Below are positions 1 to 6,183 of a stretch of 6,368 nucleotides of DNA, in pieces. How positions within the stretch are numbered: the first letter of the stretch is position 1; every line of letters starts with the position of its first letter. Made by a program: the position numbers and the translations under genes. The notes beneath the pieces were generated by a model. The model was not told the DNA's origin. It did not search any database and saw nothing but the letters and a program-made list of their open reading frames with translations. The stretch covers positions 1 to 6,368 of the forward strand of contig AWNW01000080.1 in the NCBI GenBank assembly GCA_000493945.1, in the 5' to 3' direction. This stretch comes from Candidatus Hydrogenedens terephthalaticus JGI OTU-1. Its GTDB lineage: Bacteria > Hydrogenedentota > Hydrogenedentia > Hydrogenedentales > Hydrogenedentaceae.

Positions 1-1
1 C

Positions 2-1048
2 GCTTCCAGTTTATTAGATGTGAATAAAAAGTTAGTAAATTCATTGTTTTTGTCAAAATACCCTGATTCTTTATCTGTGCAATTCTTATTACAGGATTTA
101 GTAAACCGTAGTATCAATACAGTTATTTCCAGATATAAAAATAGTGACCCTAAAATACTTGTGCAGACATATATAGATAATCCAAACCAATTAGACCTAC
201 TAAGAGGTGTGGTCGAATCAGGGGTAACCGCTGACAATCTAAATCTACTCCGCGGGATTGCAAAAATAAGGAGTGTGCTTCTCTCCATGAATCTCTACGA
301 TATAAATGAACAAACTATCCAGAAATGGGCTGAAATGCTCAAGGAAGAAGAAGACTCTAATACTCGATATACTCTTATTACTTTTCTAAAGTGTGGAATG
401 ATACAGAATGAAAATTCCCGGGAAATAGTTAAAACCGCTCTTCTAAATGCCAGTTTGAAAAAAGAAATCACCCCGGATGTGCTATATGCAAAGTTTACTT
501 TGTTAGACCTTGCTACGGAAAATTATTGGGTGAAAGAAGCGGAGAAATGTTTGTCTGACATTTTGCAATTAGATGTTTTGCCCCCTCTACCCGGATTAAC
601 GAGTGTATATGAAAAACAATTAAACTTAATTGACAAAGGAATAAAATTTTTCGTTAAACTGGGATATTACGATATTGCAAAAAGAGCGTTGGAAATCCAA
701 TCAGGAAAATTTTTACAAACAAACTATAATCTGGGAATAAAAGCGAATCTCACAAAATTAGAAAATTATCCTTTCGAGTATAGTTTAGAAGTAATTAGCA
801 CTACTACTCCTTATATACGAACAGGAACATTAAGTGGAGATATTTTTAATGACCCGATAAATCAGGAACTTCGTCGGAAGTATTACGATGAAATTATTCA
901 TAAAACACCGGATACAAAAATAAAAAATTATCTTACCAATCATGACATAACCCAACCCATTAAATACAACATTGACTACGGTGCAGTTAACAATAATACT
1001 ATCCAAACAATGATAAATGAAATAACAGCACAACAAGCAAGACAGTAA
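2..1048 (+). CDS. Helical repeat-like protein of unknown function, 5' end outside the window
   Basis: I do not recognise the family. The frame is open from base 2 with no stop. A GTG at 20 could start it, but no Shine-Dalgarno sequence precedes it, so the gene probably begins upstream and this is its C-terminal 348 residues. The protein is mostly predicted helix, with alternating amphipathic segments (for example around EMLKEEEDSNTRYTLITFLK and YYDIAKRALEIQ) reminiscent of HEAT- or TPR-like solenoids. The last 90 residues or so are richer in Tyr, Asn and Thr and look less regular. No catalytic motif or membrane segment is visible. It ends in TAA 17 bases before the lipoprotein gene, so the two are probably co-transcribed. 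Whether it is secreted cannot be judged because the N-terminus is missing. Confidence 0.75.
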   Translation, partial: ASSLLDVNKKLVNSLFLSKYPDSLSVQFLLQDLVNRSINTVISRYKNSDPKILVQTYIDNPNQLDLLRGVVESGVTADNLNLLRGIAKIRSVLLSMNLYDINEQTIQKWAEMLKEEEDSNTRYTLITFLKCGMIQNENSREIVKTALLNASLKKEITPDVLYAKFTLLDLATENYWVKEAEKCLSDILQLDVLPPLPGLTSVYEKQLNLIDKGIKFFVKLGYYDIAKRALEIQSGKFLQTNYNLGIKANLTKLENYPFEYSLEVISTTTPYIRTGTLSGDIFNDPINQELRRKYYDEIIHKTPDTKIKNYLTNHDITQPIKYNIDYGAVNNNTIQTMINEITAQQARQ

Positions 1049-1065
1049 AATAAGGAGGATATGCT

Positions 1066-3090
1066 ATGAATAAAGAATTAAGGAGTTACTTTTCTAAATT
1101 TATCTATCTATCTATCATTATTACTATAGTCCTTTTAGTTTCAGGCTGTCCCTGTAAAGAATGTGATGTGCACTATCCATTGACAACAAGTGTAAATTGC
1201 GGTTTAAACTGTGAAGATACTCCAGGATATGTAGTCGTGACTCAAGGTGGTGATACTTTTGTTAAAGGTGAAGTAGTAGAAGTAAAATATGTAAATATTG
1301 ATCCAAATTATGAATTTGCATATTGGTCGGCATACCCTCCGGATATTTTGTTAACAAATTTATCTTTAGATATTGGATATGTTCAAATAAAAGATGGTCC
1401 ACAACATGTAACTGCCCATGTTGGAAAGAAAAAAGTTAATCTTACGGTTGAATGTGATATAAATCCTTTTTTACTATGGGGCAATAGATTAAATGTTCCT
1501 GGAAACGCAAAAAATATACAAACCACAATAATAAATGGAGAACCTATTCCCTGGCGTTATGAAGTTGAATACGATAGAGGGGATATAGCCAATGTATCTG
1601 TTTTGCCTGCATCAAACTTCATTATTGATTGGCATGGTTCTTCTGTTTGCATAGGTCGTAGATATATGGAAAATCCTGTCCAATTATTAATGGTAGATGA
1701 CATATATATTAAGCCAGTAGCGATTCCTGTGGAAAATTACAATTGGGATTACCACGAAATGTTATTAAGTATATATGGAGGAGACGGTATTTATTTCAAC
1801 TCAGGATGCCCTAACCTATGTTCTTATCTTAACCCAGATGACTCTTGTAATTTGGGCTTTTATTTAAATAACTATGCCCGCTCTTATGGAAAATTTACTT
1901 TTGCTGTTGTCCCCGGTGATGACAAAACTCTTGCTCTATGGTATTGTACCAGTGATAACCTTTTTGCTACTTCTATCATTGCCTCTGCTAACTTTAGATA
2001 TACTCAAAATCAAAACCACAGTGCCACTGCCCTTTTGGTTAATAAAGTATACTTAAACCTTCCCATTCCTCAAGGTGAGATATATTTTGATCATCAGAAT
2101 TGTCAACGAATTGATGAAGGAGGAACAGCATATATAATAGAACCTGGTATTATTTATCCTCCGACAGACATTGGACCTTCCCAGGGTTGGAACCCTGTTC
2201 CATATACACCACAATGTAATATCTTATCTCCTATCGAAACTTTTTCCCCATGTTCTGAATGTAATAGAGTAGTATTGCATGCATCACCTTGCCAAGGAGC
2301 AGTGTTCAATTATTGGGAGGTATCTGCAGATGGTCAAGTATGGAAAAAGGTTGAATCGTATAATGATAATTTAACTTTATTCATGAATATTCATGGACCC
2401 TTTGATCCCGTAAATGAACCGAATAATATTCATATTCCTGCGGGTTGCACTCAGTTTTTTGTTCGACCTGTTTTTCGTTTGTATTGCGGATATGGTTATG
2501 AGTGTGTTGGTTGTATGGATGCTCCCGATGGTAGAGATATAGTTATAGATATGTATAATAATCCAGATGTTACGAATAATAATCAAATGTATACCGAGAA
2601 TATACCAACCTGCTGTGATTTCGTAACAAACGATCCCAATAGTCCTTTATGCTATACAAAGGAAGCATTATTACCCTTTAACAAACTCGAATGCGATCAT
2701 GGAAATCTCCCTTATCCTCATACCGGCTGGGCTATAGAAAAAGGTGTTGCAGATTGCTATGCGGCTGTAAACCAAGCATACGATCAACAATACGGTGGAA
2801 CAGTCAATGTAACAAGTGTTTACCGTTGTCCTAAAAATAACACGGCTGCGAATGGTGCCAGAACAAGCAAACATCTTTCCGGTAAAGCCTTTGACTATGA
2901 CCAACTAAGTTCGTTAGGAAACTGGAGAGTAGGAAAAATTGCTTACGAAATAAATAAAAATTATGAAATTTTGTTATACACAAATGATGGTAGAAAAAGT
3001 ATTCAACAGTATGTTAACCCTGAAACCGGCCAATTACCGGACTTTCCTCCATCAAATATTGAAATATATCATGGACATGTCGGAACTTAG
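1066..3090 (+). CDS. Cys-rich lipoprotein with InlB-like beta repeats and a C-terminal M15-type zinc peptidase domain
   Basis: This is a surface or periplasmic lipoprotein ending in a probable peptidoglycan peptidase. The start is ATG 1066, with a consensus AAGGAGG at 1052-1058. Residues 12-27 are hydrophobic and end in the lipobox VSGC, with Cys28 as the lipidated residue. Four beta-rich segments (about 54-125, 124-218, 232-333 and 386-472) fit the pattern of divergent InlB B-repeats, for example GEVVEVKY then NYEFAYW. There are 26 cysteines, which suggests disulfides. From about 560 the protein matches the M15 family (best fit M15_3): YRCPKNN at 586-592, then His603 and Asp610 in SxHxxGxAxD with the exact HX6D spacing, and a closing H669-G-H671. 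In M15 enzymes these supply the zinc ligands; substrates are D-Ala-D-Ala or related peptide stems. The last ligand lies only three residues from the end, before a TAG stop. The next gene, for a secreted protein, follows 27 bases later and probably works with it. The M15 assignment is firm; the repeat assignment is moderate. Confidence 0.9.
   Translation: MNKELRSYFSKFIYLSIIITIVLLVSGCPCKECDVHYPLTTSVNCGLNCEDTPGYVVVTQGGDTFVKGEVVEVKYVNIDPNYEFAYWSAYPPDILLTNLSLDIGYVQIKDGPQHVTAHVGKKKVNLTVECDINPFLLWGNRLNVPGNAKNIQTTIINGEPIPWRYEVEYDRGDIANVSVLPASNFIIDWHGSSVCIGRRYMENPVQLLMVDDIYIKPVAIPVENYNWDYHEMLLSIYGGDGIYFNSGCPNLCSYLNPDDSCNLGFYLNNYARSYGKFTFAVVPGDDKTLALWYCTSDNLFATSIIASANFRYTQNQNHSATALLVNKVYLNLPIPQGEIYFDHQNCQRIDEGGTAYIIEPGIIYPPTDIGPSQGWNPVPYTPQCNILSPIETFSPCSECNRVVLHASPCQGAVFNYWEVSADGQVWKKVESYNDNLTLFMNIHGPFDPVNEPNNIHIPAGCTQFFVRPVFRLYCGYGYECVGCMDAPDGRDIVIDMYNNPDVTNNNQMYTENIPTCCDFVTNDPNSPLCYTKEALLPFNKLECDHGNLPYPHTGWAIEKGVADCYAAVNQAYDQQYGGTVNVTSVYRCPKNNTAANGARTSKHLSGKAFDYDQLSSLGNWRVGKIAYEINKNYEILLYTNDGRKSIQQYVNPETGQLPDFPPSNIEIYHGHVGT
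1101..1116 (+). repeat. Tetranucleotide repeat (TATC)x4 inside the lipoprotein signal peptide
   Basis: Four perfect TATC units lie in the codons for the hydrophobic signal segment. Gain or loss of one unit would shift the frame before the lipobox. Four copies is short for an active phase-variation tract and may be chance in AT-rich DNA. Confidence 0.6.
2816..2888 (+). repeat. Near-identical 73-base block, copy 1 (in the lipoprotein M15 domain)
   Basis: This block matches 4447-4519 at 69 of 73 positions, with mismatches at 2851, 2852, 2853 and 2858. It covers the codons from VYRCPKNN to the GKA of the zinc motif. Silent positions agree throughout, while the flanks have diverged even at the protein level. 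That pattern suggests recent duplication or gene conversion rather than selection on the protein alone. Confidence 0.9.
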
Positions 3091-3117
3091 GAATTCAACA
3101 TTTTATGGAGAATAAAT

Positions 3118-4290
3118 ATGATAAAGTATCTTCTGGCGTTTCACAAGAAAATATTAATCTATTTGATGTTACTTCACTTAACACTTTTATTATTTCCCCA
3201 TGGAAGTATTGATGCAGAGACTATAGGAGATGAAAAAGTAGATTGGGAGAGGTACTATAGTTTAACGAAAGCAAACAAATTACCTTTATTGAGTGATAAT
3301 GAAGAGGAGGAAATATTAAATAAAGTTAATGAAATTTTGAGGGAGAAAAAATCCTTACTCTTAGCAATGGAATACATAATAAGTAGATTGGGAACAGGAG
3401 ATTCGATATACTTGGGATATGGAAACCAAAGAATAAAGGACAAATTAGTTGAGTTGTTTAAGATAAGAGTTCAGTGTAAATTAAAAAAAGAGATAAGTGA
3501 TAATTTTATAGAAAAAACTAAGAAAAGAGAAGATATAAGTGAGCATGAAAAACAAAGGATAATAGAAGAATGGTCAAGAACTTGTAAAGAGAAATCAAAA
3601 AGATATTTAGATTATTTAATCTCAAAGGATGGAGATTTATGTACAGAGTGTTATCTACATGATAAAGAGGAGGAGAAAATATTGTCCCCTCCATCTGATA
3701 TGGAAAGAAATGCGTACTCCGAGTTTCTTGAAGGTTATTACGTTAAAATCGAAAGTTTTTATTCAATAGCAATTAGCACTTTCTCAGAGGGGATTTATGA
3801 TTATATCTGGGAAACACCCCAGGGTGGAGTTATGTTGGCTTATATCCGAGCCTATTATATCGCCAAGGTATGTCCGGAAAAGTTTTTAGAAGATATTTCA
3901 ACTGGTTATATAGATAGTAACTTTGCATGGATTCACCGACAAAAAGGTGGATATCTTACTTTTGAAGATTCATTTAAAGTCTTTAATTTAATAATCAAGT
4001 ACAATAAAGAATTTTTAGACAAGAATGAAAAAATGATCAAATCTGTCATATCAAAGAACTTTAAGTCCCTCCTAGGATATATGGAAGGATTAAAGATATA
4101 TGAGCAGATAGGTAAAAAAGAAGATATAGAAACATTGAAAAAATGGCTCGAAGAAATACCAAAAGATTCTCCGAGGCAAGAAGTAATTAACCAAGATTTA
4201 TATAAGGAGAAAAATACGGTATATAAAAAAACATTAGAAGAATTCCAACTGAAAGTAAACGCATTAATAGACCGTTTATCCAAGGAATAA
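3118..4290 (+). CDS. Secreted helical protein of unknown family, partner of the M15 lipoprotein
   Basis: I do not recognise this 390-residue family. ATG 3118 has GGAGA at 3107-3111, six bases upstream. Residues 1-33 form a Sec-type signal peptide (basic KYLLAFHKK, a Leu/Ile-rich core, likely cleavage after SIDA), so the product is periplasmic or exported. The mature part is charged and predicted to be almost all helix. Distinct motifs are NKLPLL (53-58), YGNQRIKDKLV (101-111), Cys120 in VQCKLK, DGDLCTECYLHD (171-182, Cys175, Cys178 and His181, a possible metal or disulfide site) and YDYIW (227-231). A close relative starts at 4775, and all these motifs are kept there. The gene is immediately downstream of the M15 lipoprotein and is probably translated from the same mRNA. 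One possibility is an immunity or inhibitor protein for the M15 domain; a chaperone or structural partner is equally possible. The role is inferred from position only. Confidence 0.85.
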   Translation: MIKYLLAFHKKILIYLMLLHLTLLLFPHGSIDAETIGDEKVDWERYYSLTKANKLPLLSDNEEEEILNKVNEILREKKSLLLAMEYIISRLGTGDSIYLGYGNQRIKDKLVELFKIRVQCKLKKEISDNFIEKTKKREDISEHEKQRIIEEWSRTCKEKSKRYLDYLISKDGDLCTECYLHDKEEEKILSPPSDMERNAYSEFLEGYYVKIESFYSIAISTFSEGIYDYIWETPQGGVMLAYIRAYYIAKVCPEKFLEDISTGYIDSNFAWIHRQKGGYLTFEDSFKVFNLIIKYNKEFLDKNEKMIKSVISKNFKSLLGYMEGLKIYEQIGKKEDIETLKKWLEEIPKDSPRQEVINQDLYKEKNTVYKKTLEEFQLKVNALIDRLSKE

Positions 4291-4313
4291 ATAAACCGAT
4301 TGGTAGAGACAGG

Positions 4314-4742
4314 ATGTATATTTATGTTTCTCCTAAGGGTAACATAAGAAAGATGAATCGTAATATTTTAAGAGATAATAATGAGTGGAATACAATAAAT
4401 GAGAAAGTTTCAGGTATAGTAATAAAAGAAACATACAAAAAACTCTGTGTTTACCGTTGTCCTAAAAATAACACGGCTGCGGGAGGTGTCAGAACAAGCA
4501 AACATCTTTCCGGTAAAGCAATGGATTTAGATATGGGTGGTGATGATTGGAATTCTTATAGATTAAATTGGCGAGTAGGTAGGTGTGCTTTTCTGGCAGG
4601 GTGTTGCAGTCAAGTAAAAGTATATAATGGAATTACGTATGTATCTTTTACTCAAGATATGGCTAATAGTGAGACAAATTCTAACGGACAATATTGGTGG
4701 GAATTATTCCCATTTAAACATATTCATATAGAGGTTAATTAG
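4314..4742 (+). CDS. Short stand-alone M15-type peptidase domain, no signal peptide (orphan copy)
   Basis: This 142-residue protein is essentially the M15 domain alone. It has YRCPKNN (47-53), a GG pair typical of M15_3, SKHLSGKAMD with His64 and Asp71 at the canonical HX6D spacing, and a closing H136-I-H138 followed by IEVN. All zinc-binding residues are kept, so it could be an active peptidase. Unlike the lipoprotein copy it has no signal peptide, and its first 45 residues do not resemble the corresponding part of the lipoprotein. The start is weak: ATG 4314 has only AGACAGG directly against it. ATG 4353, with AAGGG 13 bases upstream, is an alternative that leaves the domain intact. It lies 23 bases after the first secreted helical gene and 32 before the second. 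It may be a silent cassette, a truncated duplicate, or a cytoplasmic protein. The domain call is confident; expression is uncertain. Confidence 0.75.
   Translation: MYIYVSPKGNIRKMNRNILRDNNEWNTINEKVSGIVIKETYKKLCVYRCPKNNTAAGGVRTSKHLSGKAMDLDMGGDDWNSYRLNWRVGRCAFLAGCCSQVKVYNGITYVSFTQDMANSETNSNGQYWWELFPFKHIHIEVN
4447..4519 (+). repeat. Near-identical 73-base block, copy 2 (in the stand-alone M15 gene)
   Basis: This is the partner of 2816-2888, offset by 1631 bases in direct orientation. Homologous recombination between the copies would delete the intervening secreted-protein gene and join the lipoprotein head to the second M15 tail, in frame. Confidence 0.9.
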
Positions 4743-4996
4743 ATAAAAATTAATTATCAGAAAGGGAAAAAATTATGTTATACCGAAATAGAGGGTTGTT
4801 TGTATATATTTTTGTTGTGTTCAATTTATTCTTTCTCTATTTTCCGACCCAAAGTTACTCCTTCGACCCCGAGAATGTGGCTGATTGTGTGAATGTGTAC
4901 AAGAAATTATTATCTGCTAATAAATTACCCTTATTAGATAGTGAAAAAGAAGAAGAGATAATAGAGAAATCAAACGAAATATTCAAAACTAAGAAG

Positions 4997-4999
4997 TAG
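4997..4999 (+). other. In-frame TAG interrupting the second secreted helical gene
   Basis: The amber codon lies in the context AAG TAG TGG. A single base change would restore a sense codon. TAG is also used as the terminal stop at 3088-3090 and 4740-4742, so general reassignment of TAG is not supported. Confidence 0.85.
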
Positions 5000-5020
5000 T
5001 GGTATTTATCTGCAAAGTAT

Positions 5021-5971
5021 TTGTATGAAGAGGTAACAAATCCAGACCAAGGTTATCTGGTGTATGGGAATCAGAAGATAAAGGACAGATTGGTTCAACT
5101 ATTAAAGATGAAAATTCAATGCAGGTTAAAGGATCTATTATACAAAGAGGAAAAAAGAGAACAAATTAAAGCCTCTCTTGAATATTTAATTTCGCAAGAT
5201 GGAGATTTATGTCCTGATTGCTATATTCACGATGAGGAACATGAAAAGATAATAAAGGATATTATTGAAAAATATGAAGAGAACAATGGATATGAACCAG
5301 ACCCCGATGATTACAAAATCAATTTTTTCGATCGCTTTTATAATCTCTCTTTATTTAGCCTCTCAACGGATTTATATGATTATATCTGGGTAGCAAACAG
5401 CTATCGGTTTCTAAGTTTAGAAATGGGTATGGAATATGTAGTATTGGCAACAATATACGGAGAAAAATTTCTGGATGACATATCAAAAGGGAAAATAACC
5501 TATTATCATATACAAAGGCTGAATGGAAATACTTATCCTTCCTATAAACTACCAAAAGTACTAACAACAATTTTGGAAGTAAACCCTGAGTTAGTGGGAA
5601 GAAAAAAAGAATTAATAAAAGAAATAATGTTAAATTTCGCTTTGGAGCATAGTAACTGGTACAAATCAAGAATAGAAGAGGGAATTAAAAAAAGAAAAGA
5701 AGTAAAAGAGGGGGAGAGCATTGAACCAATTTTTATGCTTAACGAATGTGACCTAAAAGAGAGAGAAGGAACTCTTTTTTGGTTTGAGCAGTTAGGAACA
5801 AAAGACGATATTGATGGTATAAAAAAATTGACATTTGACCTGCCATTAGATTATCCAATACGAGAAGATAAAAAGGAAATTGACGAAAAGTACAAGGAAG
5901 AATATTTACAGAAGGTAAAGGTATTTCAGAGGCGGGTAAATACATTGATTGAGCGTTTATCCAGACAATAA
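5021..5971 (+). CDS. Possible separately translated C-terminal part of the interrupted gene
   Basis: If translation restarted after the amber codon, TTG 5021 is the first in-frame start and would give 316 residues including the CxxC motif. No Shine-Dalgarno sequence precedes it, and the product would lack a signal peptide, so it would not reach the periplasm. I regard this as a fragment of the broken gene and not an independent gene. Confidence 0.25.
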   Translation: MYEEVTNPDQGYLVYGNQKIKDRLVQLLKMKIQCRLKDLLYKEEKREQIKASLEYLISQDGDLCPDCYIHDEEHEKIIKDIIEKYEENNGYEPDPDDYKINFFDRFYNLSLFSLSTDLYDYIWVANSYRFLSLEMGMEYVVLATIYGEKFLDDISKGKITYYHIQRLNGNTYPSYKLPKVLTTILEVNPELVGRKKELIKEIMLNFALEHSNWYKSRIEEGIKKRKEVKEGESIEPIFMLNECDLKEREGTLFWFEQLGTKDDIDGIKKLTFDLPLDYPIREDKKEIDEKYKEEYLQKVKVFQRRVNTLIERLSRQ

Positions 5972-6075
5972 ATATATTGAGTCGTAAGAGGGCAAGGTAT
6001 TAAGTGGTATTGATTAAAATAGAAAATGATGGTTATATGATATAAGCACCTAATTTTTGTATAAAAGTATATTTT

Positions 6076-6103
6076 TTGTTTTGTTGTTTTGGTAGTATAT
6101 AAA
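6076..6103 (+). promoter_or_regulatory. Weak candidate promoter for the downstream membrane protein gene
   Basis: TATAAA at 6098-6103 is a good -10 match. TTGTTT at 6076-6081 is a poor -35 at 16-base spacing. Such matches are common by chance in DNA this AT-rich; the position between the operon end and the next gene is the main support. Confidence 0.2.
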
Positions 6104-6172
6104 GCAGAGGGGTAGTTTTACATTATATCCCTTTATTAAGTATTAAGAGTGTTATTTAAGAATTTTATTTTT

Positions 6173-6177
6173 GAAGG
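6173..6177 (+). promoter_or_regulatory. Ribosome binding site fixing the GTG start at 6184
   Basis: GAAGG lies six bases before GTG 6184. The in-frame ATG at 6205 has no comparable site, so GTG is the preferred start. Confidence 0.6.
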
Positions 6178-6183
6178 TTTGTT

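Larger units (their letters stand above)
4775..5971 (+). pseudogene. Second copy of the secreted helical protein, interrupted by an in-frame amber codon
   Basis: This is a paralogue of the 3118-4290 protein. It starts at ATG 4775 with AAAGGGA at 4761-4767, and has a Sec-type signal peptide ending near QSYS. Codon 75 (4997-4999) is TAG, and the same frame then runs on for 323 codons to TAA. Read through, it would have 397 residues plus the amber position, against 390 in the relative. Alignment is colinear across the stop: NEIFKTKK-stop-WYLSAKY here corresponds to NEILREKKSLLLAMEY there, with the stop opposite Ser79. Downstream, YGNQKIKDRLV, IQCRLK, DGDLCPDCYIHD, YDYIW and the C-terminal RRVNTLIERLS are all kept. 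The absence of any other lesion points to a very recent nonsense mutation, a sequencing error, or readthrough. It follows the stand-alone M15 gene by 32 bases, copying the order of the upstream pair. Confidence 0.8.
5972..6183 (+). other. Intergenic region separating the operon from the next gene
   Basis: This is AT-rich and poor in C. It contains a weak hairpin at 6031-6050 (TTATAT against ATATAA, with GG and CC at the base beyond a three-base bulge) followed by five Ts at 6054-6058. That could be a poor terminator for the operon, but the stem is almost all A-T. The heptamer TATTAAG occurs at 5998-6004 and twice in tandem at 6134-6147. No RNA gene is visible. Confidence 0.6.

Noticed and set aside
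1874..2056. A 60-codon + strand frame inside the lipoprotein gene.
   Set aside because: It overlaps well-supported coding sequence in another frame and has no ribosome binding site; its hydrophobic look reflects out-of-frame reading.
3088..3120. The lipoprotein and the first secreted helical gene are in the same frame, separated only by TAG and nine sense codons, so readthrough would fuse them.
   Set aside because: The second gene has its own ribosome binding site and a complete signal peptide, and adjacent genes share a frame by chance one time in three. TAG reads as an ordinary stop here.
3933..4283. A 116-codon minus-strand frame opposite the first secreted helical gene, and similar minus-strand frames elsewhere.
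   Set aside because: They lie opposite genes with clear signal peptides or motifs and conserved paralogues, and their Phe/Ser/Leu-rich composition is typical of antisense shadows of Lys/Glu-rich coding.
4997..4999. TAG as a pyrrolysine codon or a genome-wide reassigned amber.
   Set aside because: The intact paralogue has an ordinary Ser at this position, TAG ends two other genes in the window at sensible points, and no pyrrolysine-related gene is seen.
5996..6011. GGTATT repeated with a ten-base period, as an operator.
   Set aside because: There are only two six-base copies in AT-rich DNA, and they lack dyad symmetry.
6031..6058. Hairpin followed by five Ts after the operon, as a strong intrinsic terminator.
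   Set aside because: The stem is six A-T pairs with a one-base centre that would have to open, and the only G-C pairs lie beyond a bulge. It is too weak to list as a separate feature.
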